Shown: positions 20,358 to 31,129, numbered from the stretch's first letter. The stretch: 64,000 nt of DNA from Symbiodinium natans (GCA_905221605.1 CAJNDS010000225.1:950001-1014000); one strand, 5' to 3'. A program made the numbers and translations. The notes: a model not told the origin generated them from the letters alone.

Positions 20358-20797
20358 TAAACCTTCAAACACCCAACGCTCTCGAAACCTTAAACTCTCT
20401 AAACCTTAAACTTAGTAACTCTCTAAACACCCTTAACTCCGGGGGCTTCTGTCAACTCTCTACTCTGCTGCGCCTTTCTTGCAGACCGGGAGCCTCAGTA
20501 GCTGAGTGAGTACACTTTACACATTTTGGGATACTACAATCCCCTGCAGAGCTGAAAGTGTACACTGTTGGGGGGCTTATGAACTCAGCAACTAAGGAGC
20601 CGTTGCTGACCACCTGGACGAAGCCGTAAAACCCCGCCAAAGCCCCCCCCCCCCCCCCCCCCCCTTATTGGGGTTTTTCGGGCTCAGAAACCTAAGGTCG
20701 AGGGGTTCGGGCTTAGGGTTTGGAGGTTTTGCCCACACACCCCAAGAATCCAGACCCGAAGCCCTAAACACAAAGACCTAACTAAGCCTAAACCCTT

Positions 20798-20907
20798 TCA
20801 ACCCTGAACCCTAAACCCGAAACCCGAAACCTGAAACCCTAAACCCTAAACCCTAAACCCTAAACCCTAAACCCTAAACCCTAAACCCTAAACCCTAAAC
20901 CCTAAAC
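20798..20907 (-). repeat. CCCTAAA array
   Basis: Variant copies grade into about ten perfect heptamers. Confidence 0.95.
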
Positions 20908-21000
20908 CATGTACCCTATACCCTATGCCCTATACCCTTTTACACCCTAAAACCCTAAAACCCATACCCTAAACCCCTAAACCCGAGCAAACACGCTTCC

Positions 21001-21063
21001 ATGAGTTCTTTCTTCGCCGAGGTCAGGGCAGCCGGAAGAAAGCTGCCCCCTCCCCAGGCTTAG
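21001..21063 (+). CDS. Possible short coding exon, ATG to TAG
   Basis: A complete 20-codon frame (MSSFFAEVRAAGRKLPPPQA) in a unique island between heptamer arrays. It could be a first exon cut at GTCAGG or a chance frame. Confidence 0.3.
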   Translation: MSSFFAEVRAAGRKLPPPQA

Positions 21064-21583
21064 GGTTTAGGGCTCTAGAGCTACTGCTAACGAGACTTGC
21101 TGTTTTTGGTAGAGTTTAGGGTTTAGGGTTTAAAGTTTAGGGTTGAGTGTTTAGGGGCTGAAGGAGTGAGAGTTATTAGGGTGTCTCCTTTTGGTGTTGC
21201 CGGTCTAGGGTTACCATAGGGATCAGGGCGTGCGGCGTCAGGGTATGGGATTTGGGGTTCTGGAGGGGGCTTAGCGGGCTAAGTGCTGGGGCTTCGAATT
21301 CCAAGCAACCGAAAAATCGACCCTGAACCCCTACAGCCTCAACCCTTTTGGAGAACCGGGCAGATCCTAAGTAGTTCTTTAAGTAGGGCTACTAAAAGTA
21401 TCACGGCAATCCGGCTTCTTTGTTTTGAGCTTCGTAGAACTTTACTTTGTGCCTACTTTCCTGGGTTTTGGAGTACTACACGTTAATACTTGTTTTGGCT
21501 CTATGTTCCCATTACGGCTACTAAACCTAACAAGTATACATTTTTTGCAGGGTTTATTCCAAAGTAGGTTAACTTTCTGAACC

Positions 21584-21719
21584 CTAACCCTAAACCCTAA
21601 ACCCTAAACCCTAAACCCTAAACCCTAAACCCTAAACCCTAAACCCTAAACCCTAAACCCTAAACCCTAAACCCTAAACCCTAAACCCTAAACCCTAAAC
21701 CCTAAACCCTAAACCCTAT
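21584..21719 (-). repeat. Perfect CCCTAAA array, about 19 units
   Basis: Uninterrupted heptamers lie directly before the next acceptor. Confidence 0.98.
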
Positions 21720-21729
21720 TCCAAAACAG

Positions 21730-21826
21730 GGTTACGAAGTGCCCCGATCCTCCCGGAAAACCCCCGAAAGCGGGAAGCCCAGCCATCCTCAAAGCCCTCA
21801 GTATCTGCAGCTGACGTCGTGTTTGG
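21730..21826 (+). CDS. Candidate exon, proline/serine-rich
   Basis: Starts in phase 0 after CAAAACAG and reads GYEVPRSSRKTPESGKPSHP, then YLQLTSCL, ending at GTGGTT. It looks like a disordered segment. Confidence 0.4.
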
Positions 21827-22557
21827 GTGGTTTTGGGTTTCGGGTTTAGGGTTTAGGGTTTAGGGTTTAGGGTTTAGGGAACTCTGAGCTAATCATCTTC
21901 TGGATCCATAGTGAACAAGAAAGAAGAAAACCTTCCCTTAGAAGGCCTTGAAGCGAACCTGAACCCTGAACCCTAAACCCTAGAACCTAAACCGGAATCG
22001 GACCTCCATTCTGATGGGTTCAAGGCTTTCCGGATTCAATATGCTAGGGCTTTGAGGCATTAGGGCCTCAGGGTTTTGGAGTTTAGACTCTAAACGCTAA
22101 ACCCTAAACCCTAAACCCTACACCCCAAACCCTAAACCCTAAACCCTATCATTACGGCCTTGGGCAGTCAGGTGCTTCTTTAGGTCTCTTTTCGGGCTTA
22201 GAGGTGGTTTAGGGATTTAAGGTCCCCTGAGCTCTACACCCCAGGCCTCGTTTAGAGTTCCCATAAAGCCCAGTTTCCTGGTGTCAGTATTGCTTGAAAC
22301 CCTAGGCCAAACCCTAAACCCTGTAAATCCTAAACCCCTTAAACCCTCAACCACGCTACTCTGCATCTCCAAGCACGCATTCTAGACGGGCTTTGAGGGG
22401 ATTATGAGGGTCCATGGGAACTCCAAGAAAGCCGCCAAAAGCTGAACCTACGCCTCCATCACTAGCCGAATCGGGTTTCTTGAACCCTAAGCCCAGAACC
22501 CTAAACCCGAAACCCTAAACCCTACCCCCCCCCCCCCCCCCCCCCTCTCCTTGAACC

Positions 22558-22614
22558 ATGTCCCTGGATGCCAAGGATCCTAGCAGGGTGGAGCCTCCTG
22601 CGGCAGGCGCCATT
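22558..22614 (+). CDS. Candidate first exon
   Basis: ATG opens a frame MSLDAKDPSRVEPPAAGA in unique sequence after a C-run. No promoter or spliced-leader acceptor can be judged. Confidence 0.3.
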
Positions 22615-22639
22615 GTTGTTTTTTGTTTACACGTTTTTT

Positions 22640-22885
22640 TGTATGTGTGTATGTATGTATGAATGGATTTATGTATGTATGTATGTAATGTATGTATGTA
22701 TGTATGTATGTAAGTAAGTAAGTATGTATGTATGTATGTATGTATGTATGTATGTATGTATGTATGTATGTATGTATGTATGTATGTATGTATGTATGTA
22801 TGTATGTATGTATGTATGTATGTATGTATGTATGTATGTATGTATGTATGTATGTATGTATGTCATGTATGTATTCATTTATGTA
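22640..22885. repeat. Microsatellite (ATGT)n, about 240 bp
   Basis: Long ATGT run with short interruptions, including AAGT units near 22711. Confidence 0.98.
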
Positions 22886-23572
22886 TGTCTTTCCTTTTCT
22901 CATGAAATTTTCCATGCATGAATAAATGTTATCATTAAATTGTTTTTGGGCTTTAGGGTCTGCGGTTTAGGGCGTCAGTTTTCTCGTTTTAAAGTTTGTT
23001 CTGTATTCTGTTCAAAGCGTGTAGCTGGTTAGGGTGTGGGAATCAGGGTGCGTGTGGGTGTGGGTGAGGTTGCAGGTTTTGTTTTTGGGGTTGAGGGTTC
23101 GAGCTTAGCATGCTTCCCGTCTTGCGGACTTGTTTTTAGGTTCTGGGTTTCGGGTGTTGCCGGGTTTAGGTATCTTTTGGCGTGGGTTTAAGAGCCACGG
23201 TAGCATCGCACATTTCAGTGCCCGCGCCCGCAAACCTGCACACGCACACCTAGCCCTCAAGCCCTAAGCCAAGCCATGAATCCCCTAGCCCACTAATCCC
23301 CTTAGCCCCCAAACCCAACCCCAACCCCAAAACCCCTAAACTGTACTGTACACCCTAAACCCTAAACCCTAAACCCTAAACCCTAAACCCTAAATTCAAG
23401 AGCCTCCGGCTCAAGCCGCCGACCCCGCTGGAGCATAGTTGAAAGGTTTAAACGCGCTCGTCAGCTCAAAGGATGCCAAAAAAGTTGATGTGCTTGAGCC
23501 TCTGTGAAACGTTGGGACCCAAACAGGAGCTGAAGCCAGCTTGAAGGCCAGGGCAGCCCCATCAATTGGTAG

Positions 23573-23597
23573 GGGGGGTAGGGGGGGGGGGGGGGTT

Positions 23598-23628
<31 letters not shown>

Positions 23629-23640
23629 CCCCGCGTTTTG
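23573..23640. repeat. G-run joined to C-run
   Basis: About 20 G's, TT, then about 28 C's. It can form a strong hairpin and is a likely sequencing or assembly weak point. Confidence 0.9.
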
Positions 23641-23708
23641 GGGGGGTAAGAGGGAAAGAGGGAGGTTTTCACCTCCTTTTCCCATCCAAACACGCCGCAG
23701 GGTCGGCG

Positions 23709-24144
23709 GACCCTAAACCCTAAACCCGAAAAACCCTAAACCCTAAACCCTAAACCCTAAACCCTAAACCCTAAACCCTAAACCCTAAACCCTACCCCCT
23801 AAACCTAAACCCTAAACCCTAAACCCTAAAACCCTAAACCCTAAACCTAACCTAAACCCTAACCCTAAACCCTAAACCCTAAACCCTAACCCTAAACCCT
23901 AAACCCTAAACCCTAAACCCTAAACCCTAAACCCTAAACCCTAAACCCTAAACCCTAAACCCTAAACCCTAAACCCTAAACCCTAAAACCCTAAACCCTA
24001 AACCCTAAACCCTAAACCCTAAACCCTAAACCCTAAACCCTAAACCCAAAACCCTAAACCCTAAACCCTAAACCCTAAACCCTAAACCCTAAACCCTAAA
24101 CCCTAAACCCTAAACCCTAAACCCTAAACCCTAAACCCTAAACT
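23709..24144 (-). repeat. Longest telomere-like array, about 435 bp
   Basis: CCCTAAA heptamers with scattered insertions and deletions (CCTAAA, CCCTAAAA, CCCTAA). The imperfections argue for an old interstitial array rather than a chromosome end. Confidence 0.98.
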
Positions 24145-24215
24145 GTACTGTACACCCTAAACCCTAAACTGTGCTGTACACCCTAAACTGTACTGTACAC
24201 CCTAAACTCTAAACC
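24144..24215. repeat. Repeats of CTGTACTGTACACCCTAAA
   Basis: Three near-identical copies of a GTACTGTACA spacer alternate with CCCTAAA. The same spacer occurs at 23341, and a shorter form (CTGTACACCCTAAA) at 15952. Confidence 0.9.
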
Positions 24216-24270
24216 CTAAACTCCGCAGCCCTGAATTCCCTCAACCCCCCAAAGCCTCCCCTCAAGTGCC

Positions 24271-24610
24271 CCTGGAGGTTCATGGGTACTTTGTACCCCA
24301 ACTATAAGGTGGAGGGTTTAGGGTTTTGGGGTTTAGGGTTGAGGGTTTAGGGTCTCGGGTCTAGGGTCTAGGGTTTGGGGTATAGGGTTTAGGGTTTAGG
24401 GTTTAGAAGTACTTATCACCCCAATTATAAGTGTACTTATAAGCCCCCTAAAGTCCTCTCAGTAGGTTATGAGTCGACTCATACTTGGGGTGATAAGTAC
24501 CTATGAACCCCCTAAACCCTAGACCCCAGACCCCAGACCCTAAACCCTAAACCCTAAACCCTAAACCCTAAACCCTAGTGGTCGGTCAGAAGTACCCGTG
24601 AACCTCCAAG
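24271..24610. mobile_element. MITE family C copy split by telomere-like inserts
   Basis: Outer ends CCTGGAGGTTCATGGGTA and GTGAACCTCCAAG match family C. Inside, heptamer blocks (24309-24406 and 24511-24577) separate a second, inner inverted pair (GTACTTATCACCCC and GGGGTGATAAGTAC). This is either nesting of two copies or insertion with duplication. Confidence 0.65.
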
Positions 24611-24620
24611 CCCTCGCCAG

Positions 24621-24694
24621 GCGAGAAGGGACCGGCGGGCTCGACCGGCGACTTCTTCTTGCCAGATGCCGCCACGCTGGAGCAATCCAAGGAG
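24621..24694 (+). CDS. Candidate exon, unknown protein
   Basis: After CTCGCCAG it reads EKGPAGSTGDFFLPDAATLE then QSKE, with G/C third positions. G-rich repeats follow. Confidence 0.45.
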
Positions 24695-24699
24695 TTGGG

Positions 24700-25190
24700 G
24701 TTTCAAGGGTCTTAGGGGGTTTTAGGGGCGTGAGGGGGATTTTAGGGGTTTTGAGGGGTTTTAGGGGTTCAAGGATTTGGCGTTTCAAGGGTCTTTGAGG
24801 GGTTTTAGGAGGGGTTTTGAGGGGCTTTAGGGGTCCAAGGATTTGGGGTTTGTTAAGGGTTTAGGGGTTTTGGGGGCATTAAGGGTTTTAGGGCATTTTT
24901 TTCTTTTTTTTGGTTTTGTTTTGTTTTTTCGGGGTTGTACGGTTTTTCTGGGCTTTAGGGGTTTTTAGGGGTTTTAGGGGCTTTATCCAAGGATTTGGGG
25001 TTTAAGGGTTTTAGGGCTTGAGGGGGCTTTAGGGGGATGTTAGGGGTTTAAGGGGTTTTAGGCTCTGTGGTGCTTTACTGTAACTTTAGATCCTTAGCCT
25101 TTTTGGGTTTATTGGGTTTCTTAACAAGGCAGCTAAAAAATAAATTTATAGCTACCCTGCTAAGTGCAGCTAAGTAGGGGTCGAAGGATT
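24700..25190. other. GGGGTTTTAG-rich degenerate sequence
   Basis: Loose TTTTAGGGG words dominate. I see no exon. Confidence 0.7.
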
Positions 25191-25780
25191 GGGGTTTTAA
25201 AGGGCTTCAGGGGCTTTAGGGGGGTTTTAGGGGTTTAAGGGGTTTTCGGAGTCCAAGGATTTGGCTTTAAGGGTTTTGGGCGAGGATTTTGGGGTTTTAG
25301 GGGGACTCAGGCGTTTTGGGGTTTAGGTTTTGAGGGGTTTTAGGGGATTTAGGGGCTTAGGGCTTTAAGGGGTTTTCGGAGTCCAAAGGATTTGGGGCTT
25401 TAAGGGTTTTTGGGCGGGAATTTTGGGGTTTTGGGGGGATTCAGGTGTTTTGGGGTTTAGGTTTTAAGGGGTTTTAGGGGATTTAGGGGCTTTAGCGCTT
25501 TAAGGGGTTTTCGGAGTGCAGGGTTTGGGGCTTTAAGGGTTTTGGGCGAGGATTTGGGGGTTTTAGGGGGATTCAGGTGTTTTGGGGTTTTTTAGCTTTC
25601 AAGGGGTTTTAGGGGATTTAGGGGCTTTAGGGGGGATTTTAGGGTTTTTAGGGGCTTTAGGGGTTCGAGGATTTGGGGTTTTTAAGGGTTTTGGGTGAGG
25701 GTTTTTGGGGCTTTAGGCGGATTTAGGGGCTTTAGGGGGGTTTTAGGGTTTTAAGGGGTTTTAGGGGTCCACGGGTTTGG
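25190..25780 (+). repeat. Tandem repeat of about 132 bp built from TTTTAGGGG words
   Basis: The landmark CAGGYGTTTTGGGGTTT recurs at about 25311, 25442 and 25574, and GGGGTTTTCGGAGT recurs in step. Degenerate telomere-like words have been embedded in a larger tandem unit. Confidence 0.8.
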
Positions 25781-26214
25781 GTTTTTACGGGTTTTGGGCG
25801 GTTTTTTTTGTTTTTAGGTTTTTTTTTTTGTGGGTTTTAGGGCTTTTTTTGGTGTGGCGGTTTGAGGTTTTGGGGTGTTGGGGTTTGGGGGTTTATATTT
25901 GGGTTTAGGGGTTACTTTTAAGGGGTGTTTGTGTTGAGGGGAGCTCGTCATGTCGGTTTGCGGTTTAGGGTTTAGGGCCGGGATGGACATGTATTGCTCA
26001 AGATACAGGTCATCATGGTTTGTGGGCGAGATCAAACGTTGCATTCTGCAATGGATCTGTCAGACACATCATCCCAGCTGACATGGTAAGCCGCGTCAAA
26101 TGACACAGAGTGTATACGATGAACAGGACTCAGGGGCCTCGAAGCCTTGCAGTCTGCAACCCAAAGGCCTAAACCTACACCCGAAATCCTATCACCCGAA
26201 ACCCGAAACCTTAA

Positions 26215-26352
26215 CGCCTACACCCTAAACCCTAAACCCTAAACCCTAAACCCTAAACCCTAAACCCTAAACCCTAAACCCTAAACCCTAAACCCTAAAC
26301 CCTAAACCCTAAACCCTAAACCCTAAATCCTAAACCCTAAACCCTAAACCCG
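26215..26352 (-). repeat. CCCTAAA array
   Basis: About 19 units, one CCCTAAA to CCTAAAT variant. Confidence 0.97.
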
Positions 26353-26360
26353 AAGCTAAG

Positions 26361-26450
26361 CCATCCGGGAGGACAGCTACTTCGACGGCTCTGCAAACGG
26401 GCTGCCGAACGTGGCCACGCCCGCGACGGCACCCCCACCAACCTTTTTCC
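26361..26450 (+). CDS. Candidate exon, unknown protein
   Basis: Follows GAAGCTAAG and reads EDSYFDGSANGLPNVATPAT then APPPTFF. The downstream proline/threonine-rich part looks like a linker. Donor uncertain. Confidence 0.4.
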
Positions 26451-26638
26451 ATGTGCACTCTACAAGGGTTTAGAGTTTAGAGGTTTAGAGGGCTTAGGGT
26501 TTTAGGAGGTTTGGGGGGTTTAGGGGGATTTGGGGGGGGGGTTTGGGGTGTTTGGGGTTTAGGCTTTGGGCGCCCTAAAAACTCTGAAGCCGTGAAGCCC
26601 TGAGGCCTTCAAGGCCTTCAGCCCGAAGCACTAAGCTT

Positions 26639-27000
26639 TCAGATGCTTCCTCGGGGATCGTGCAAGTGATTTCTGCAATCTTGATTCTTGGTGAGATGGT
26701 ACTGTGCATAATGGCTTGAATTCAGAAGGTCAAACATACAACCATTGGAGACAAGCCGTGTTTGTTGATCGACCGCGACATTCACAGTCGTATCCTTTTT
26801 ACGTGGCGCACAATACGACACCAGCCGCTTTGGCGAACTCTTTGCCTATGTTTGTATGCCTTTCGAACTTCAATCGATTGGAAGCTGACTCCTGGAGGAA
26901 GTTGGGTTGCTGCATGTGTCCTCCACACCCTTGGAACCCAAATCCCAAACATGTGCTTCCCAGTATTTAGCAGCGTCAGCATCTTAACACTGCATCAAGG
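26639..27000. other. Unique island, coding status unclear
   Basis: All three of its longer frames overlap on both strands; one + frame reads RQAVFVDRPRHSQSYPFYVA. No clear acceptor or donor, and third positions are not biased, so I leave it uncalled. Confidence 0.3.
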
Positions 27001-27073
27001 CCCCGAATCCTAAGCCCCAAGTCCTCCGACCCTAAACCCTCAACCCTAAACCCTCAACCCTGAACCCTGAACC

Positions 27074-27105
<32 letters not shown>

Positions 27106-27193
27106 ACCCTAAACCCTAAACCCTAAACCCTAAACCCTAAACCCTAGCGTGCCACCTCCAAGCCCAAACTCTAAAGCCCCGAACCCTTGGCAG

Positions 27194-27246
27194 GTCACCC
27201 CCTTGACGGAGTGCTCGGCGGGCACCGAGGCCCAAGAGGAGCGAGT
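27194..27246 (+). CDS. Candidate exon with GCAAGT donor
   Basis: Begins with GT after TTGGCAG and reads VTPLTECSAGTEAQEER. It ends at GCAAGT, a good GC-type donor. Confidence 0.5.
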
Positions 27247-27275
27247 GCAAGTTCTAAGCCCCAAGCCCTAAGCCG

Positions 27276-27590
27276 TAAACCCTAAACCCTAAAGTACTAA
27301 ACCCTAAAGTACTGAACCCTAAACCCTAGACCCTAGACCCGAGACCCTAGACCCTAGACCCTAGACCCTAAACCCTAAGCCCTAAACCCTAAACCCTAAA
27401 GTACTAAACCCTAAAGTACTAAACCCTAAAGTACTAAACCCTAAACCCTAGACCCTGGACCCTGGACCCTAGACCCTAGACCCTAGACCCTAGACCCTAG
27501 ACCCCAAACCCCAAACCCCAAACCCCAAACCCCAAACCCTAAACCCTAAACCCTAAACCCTAAACCCCAAACCTAGACCCAAAACCCTAA
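27276..27590 (-). repeat. Higher-order array with AGTACTAAACCCTAA units
   Basis: Blocks of CCCTAAAGTACTAAA, CCCTAGA, CCCCAAA and CCCTAAA follow one another, each internally homogeneous, and the AGTACTAAA block appears twice. Confidence 0.93.
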
Positions 27591-27593
27591 ACC

Positions 27594-27692
27594 GATCTGG
27601 AGGTGGCCATAAGAGCTCGACATTCTAAAGATGCTTCAAGTTCGGGGCTGTTAGCCAAAGCACCACCCCTGGCACGCCCCAAAGTGGCACCC
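27594..27692 (+). CDS. Candidate exon, unknown protein
   Basis: Reads DLEVAIRARHSKDASSSGLL then AKAPPLARPKVAP to a TAA formed by the next CCCTAAA. The acceptor is unclear. Confidence 0.3.
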
Positions 27693-28031
27693 TAAACCTA
27701 AAACCTAAAACCCCTAAACCTTAAAACCCTAAAACCCCCAAAACCTTAAAACCCTAAAGCCCTCAAAAGCTCCCAAACCTCAGAACCCCGAAGCTAGAAT
27801 TCAATCCCCCAACAGACCTACACCCTAGACTACAACCTAAACCCTAAACCCCAAACCCCATAACCCTAAACCCTGAACTCCCTGATTTGAAACCCTGGGT
27901 GCTGAAGCCCGAATCCTCAAACCTGAGTGTAAGAAGTCTTGTTTGCCAGGATCTTAAGCGTTTTGGGTTTAGGGTTTAGGGTAGCCCTCAACCCCTAAAG
28001 CCTACAATCTAAACCCTAAGCCTTCTGCGAG

Positions 28032-28083
28032 GATCCCGAGGGCACGAACCCGCCGGATGCGAGCTTCCCTGACACAGCGGCTG
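28032..28083 (+). CDS. Candidate exon, unknown protein
   Basis: Reads DPEGTNPPDASFPDTAA between CTGCGAG and GTCTTT. Acidic and proline-rich. Confidence 0.4.
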
Positions 28084-28798
28084 GTCTTTTGGAAGGGGTT
28101 CCGAAACCCCAAAACCTAAAGCCTAAGCCCAAGCCCTAATGAAACCCTGCAGGTTAAGGCTCTGGGGGGTTTCTGGCGTTGACCTGAAATGAGCTTTAAA
28201 GGTTCTGGTGGGGGTTACCCCCCCGTGTTTATCGGGCCCTAAGATCCAGCCTGGGTTCAGGGTTTAGGGTTAGGGGTTGAGGGGTTTAGGGTTTAGGGGT
28301 TGAAGGGGGTTTAGGGGTTTAGGGGTCTAGCGTCCTGGGTTTAGGGGTTTAGGGTCCTGGGTTCAGGCTTTAGGAAATTCAGAGAATGCAGGGTTCTGGG
28401 CTTAGGGCTTTCGCCCCCAGAACGTGTGCACTGGCAGCTTGTAGTTATGTCATAAGTTATGGAAGGGTATTTCCCCGAATGGTACCCCGCATGTGATCCA
28501 GAATGCCTTCTTAAAGGTCCCCAAAAGGTCAACCCTAAACCCTAAAACTCGGAAACTTTCAGATGAGTGGGTACTCAGCTCTAACCCTGAACCCTCGGGA
28601 GGAAATCCGGTTTCGTGAGGTTGGGGTTGTTAGGGGTTCAGGATTTTGGGTTAACGCGGCCACCCTGAAACCTGAACAAGCGTTTTAGGGTTCTTTTCAG
28701 CATGTATAGTTAGCATTTTGGGTCTGGGTAATCAGCCCTGATTTTAAGGCCGGGGTTAGAGAGCAAAATCGCCCGTCCTGGTTTTTGAGCGATCCCAG

Positions 28799-28857
28799 GG
28801 GAGCCCCGAGATGATGTCGCCCGCGGCACCAGCGGTGACGCCGCCTGGCCGAGCCTG
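28799..28857 (+). CDS. Candidate exon, unknown protein
   Basis: After CGATCCCAG the frame reads GSPEMMSPAAPAVTPPGRAW, and GTGTGC may be the donor. The frame stays open further. Confidence 0.4.
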
Positions 28858-28909
28858 GTGTGCGGGGACTTTGGCCGGAAAGATCAAGGGAGGGCTCTCC
28901 ATAGCCTGG

Positions 28910-28911
<2 letters not shown>

Positions 28912-28949
<38 letters not shown>

Positions 28950-28972
28950 GAGAGAGAGAGGGAGGGAGAGAG
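28912..28972. repeat. (GA)n microsatellite
   Basis: About 30 GA dinucleotides with a few substitutions. Confidence 0.97.
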
Positions 28973-29420
28973 ATAGGTCCGCATGTATATCCAATTTTAC
29001 ATTTTTTAGGGTGCTTAAACTCAATAAGGAATAGCAGGTTAATTTTTTAGTTCTATCCCAACCATGACCTAGCTAAGCCCGAAACTCCTTACCGTAGTTT
29101 CTGCAATACATTCCGTTTTTGTCTACTCGAGAAGCACAGGCCTAGGTAACTTATCAAACCTCAGTCTCTGCAATTCCAGGATACCCCTGAAAGCACTCTC
29201 TTCTGCACGAGTTGACTCTGAGCTCCATTCCGAGCTCCTGTGGCCATAAAAAGGACATGGAACTTCAGCGGCGGCAGCTATGGGGAGCAGAGTTTGGGGT
29301 GTGGGGTTTGGGGTTTAGGGCTTAGGGTGAGTGAGTTTTAGCTATGGATTCTGGGGAGAAAGCGACAGAAGAGAGTGAGCGAGTCTTATGCACATTGCGC
29401 CGTGTCTCTTCACGTTGCAG

Positions 29421-29527
29421 AAACGATGGCCGCAGGGGTGCAGGAATATGGACGTCTTGAACATGTTTTCGTTCCCCCCCCTTGGCCCGAAACATCAGAG
29501 ATCCCCCACGGCCTCTTAGAGAACTGA
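29421..29527 (+). CDS. Candidate last exon
   Basis: Acceptor TCTCTTCACGTTGCAG is good. The frame reads TMAAGVQEYGRLEHVFVPPP then WPETSEIPHGLLEN and TGA. Confidence 0.45.
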
Positions 29528-29529
29528 CC

Positions 29530-29649
29530 TAACCCTAAAACCCTAAAACCCTCAACCCTCAACCCTCAACCCTCAATCCTAAACCCTCAACCCTAAACCC
29601 TAAACCCTAAACCCTAAACTCTAAACCCTAAACCCTAAACCCTAAACCC
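29530..29649 (-). repeat. CCCTCAA grading into CCCTAAA
   Basis: A short homogeneous CCCTCAA block precedes perfect CCCTAAA units, ending just before an exon. Confidence 0.95.
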
Positions 29650-29675
29650 ATCTCCACCTCCTCCTGAGGCCCCAG

Positions 29676-29747
29676 CTGCCGGAAGAGGCCAGCAACCGGG
29701 CGGAGCGGGCGCAGATCGAGGCTGCCATGCGCGAGGTGCTGGAGGAG
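29676..29747 (+). CDS. Candidate exon, 24 codons, helical
   Basis: Exactly 24 codons (LPEEASNRAERAQIEAAMRE then VLEE) lie between CTGAGGCCCCAG and a GTGGCG donor. Upstream is pyrimidine-rich (TCTCCACCTCCTCC). It looks like a coiled-coil helix. Flanked by CCCTAAA before and TTTAGGG after. Confidence 0.55.
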
Positions 29748-29753
29748 GTGGCG

Positions 29754-29900
29754 TGGGTTTAGGGTTTAGGGTTTAGGGTTTAGGGTTTAGGGTTTAGGGT
29801 TTAGGGTTTAGGGTTTAGGGTTTAGGGTTTAGGGTTTAGGGTTTTTGGTTTTTGGTTTAGGGCTTAGTTTAGGGTTTATGGTTTAGGGTTTAGTTTTTTT
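29754..29900 (+). repeat. TTTAGGG array
   Basis: About 13 perfect heptamers, then degraded copies into a T- and G-run. Confidence 0.97.
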
Positions 29901-30059
29901 TTTATTTTTTGGGGGGGGGGGGGGTAGAGGGTGGTCGGGCTTTTGGGTGTTTTCTTTCAGGGTTTTGGGGCGGCTTTGGGGGTGTTCGGCTTTAGATTTT
30001 TATTTTTTGTTGTGTGTGTGGGGGTGTGGTTTTATTATTGTTATCATTCTTGTTTTCTT

Positions 30060-30285
30060 TTGGGGGGGGGGGGAATGAAGGGGGGCGGGGTGTTTGGAGG
30101 TTTTGGGGTCTTGGGGGTTGGGGCTTTTGGGATTTGGGGGTTTTGGGGGTTTTGGGTTTGGGGGTTTTGGGGGTTTTGGGGGTTTTGGGGGTTTTGGGGG
30201 CTTTGGGGGTTTTGGGGGTTTTGGGGGTTTTGGGGGTTTTGGGGGTTTTGGGGGTTTTGGGGGTTTTGGGGGTTTTGGGGTTTTG
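30060..30285 (+). repeat. (GGGGGTTTT)n nonamer array
   Basis: About 16 near-perfect nonamers after a G-rich lead. Both strands carry simple repetitive frames (VLGVLG, PKTPKT) that are not genes. Confidence 0.95.
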
Positions 30286-30589
30286 GTTGGGGGTTGCGGT
30301 GTTTTCCGGGTTTTCAATCATCATGAGGAGAAGACTGCATAGGCTTTAGGGTTAAGGACTTGGTGTAGTTCAGTGTTCGTGTTCAGGCGTTGCGGGACCC
30401 GAGCTGGAGTTTCGAGCTCCCAAAGCCCTCAGCCGCTCAACCTGAGCTGATCTCCAAAAGCCCCATCCATGGCTTTCAGGGCTTTGGGTTCGGCTTTGAG
30501 CTTTTCCCGGACAGCAGGCTAGAAAGGCAAACAGAGACAACAAAAAACATGAACACGTCTAAAGTCCGTGAAGACCCAAGTGAATGCTT

Positions 30590-31020
30590 TAAACCCTATA
30601 CCTAAATCCCCATTCCCCTCAACCCAACTCCATAAATCCCTAAACCCTAAGCCCCTCAGCCCCAAATCCCTAACCTTGTCAAAACCTTAAACCCTAAACC
30701 TCTGTAAGCCCTAAATCCCTAAACCTTAAGCCCTAAGCCCCCAAAACCCTTAATCCCAAAACCCTACCCTCAACCGTAAATCCTTAAACCCTAAACCCCA
30801 AGCACTGAAACCCTTAACTCTAAATCCCTAAACCCTAAACCCTGAGCCCCCAAAACCCTAAATCCCTAAACCCTAAACCCTGAGCCCCTAAACCCTAAAT
30901 CCCTAAACCCTTAACCCTAAGTCCCCAAACCCTAAACCCCTCAACCCTAAACCTAAACCCTGGGCCCCTAAACCCTAAATCACTAAACCCACCAAATCCC
31001 TAAACCCCAAAACCCTCGAA
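30590..31020 (-). repeat. Degenerate CCCTAAA-rich stretch
   Basis: Many CCCTAAAT, CCTTAAA and CCCCTAAA variants, with unit-length noise. No exon seen. Confidence 0.85.
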
Positions 31021-31027
31021 ACGCCAG

Positions 31028-31098
31028 GTGGCCTTTGACCATCTCGTGGTTCGCTGTAATGGCTACTACGAGTTCGGGAAGACCCTCGGGCTGCCATG
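31028..31098 (+). CDS. Candidate exon, unknown protein
   Basis: Begins with GT after AACGCCAG. Reads VAFDHLVVRCNGYYEFGKTL then GLPW and ends at GTTCTT. The mix of hydrophobic, aromatic and glycine residues is typical of a globular domain, but I recognise none. Confidence 0.5.
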
Positions 31099-31129
31099 GT
31101 TCTTTGGGCTTGGGGGTTGAGGGGTTTAC

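Noticed and set aside
23709-24144. A true chromosome end
   Set aside because: The array is internal, imperfect, and flanked on both sides by unique sequence and further arrays of both orientations.
24144-24215. CRISPR-like array of CTGTACTGTACACCC
   Set aside because: Spacers are telomere heptamers, repeat number is three, and the context is eukaryotic.
30000-30326. PKTPKT and VLGVLG open frames over 80-130 codons
   Set aside because: Translations of a GGGGGTTTT nonamer array, with no codon bias or splice context.
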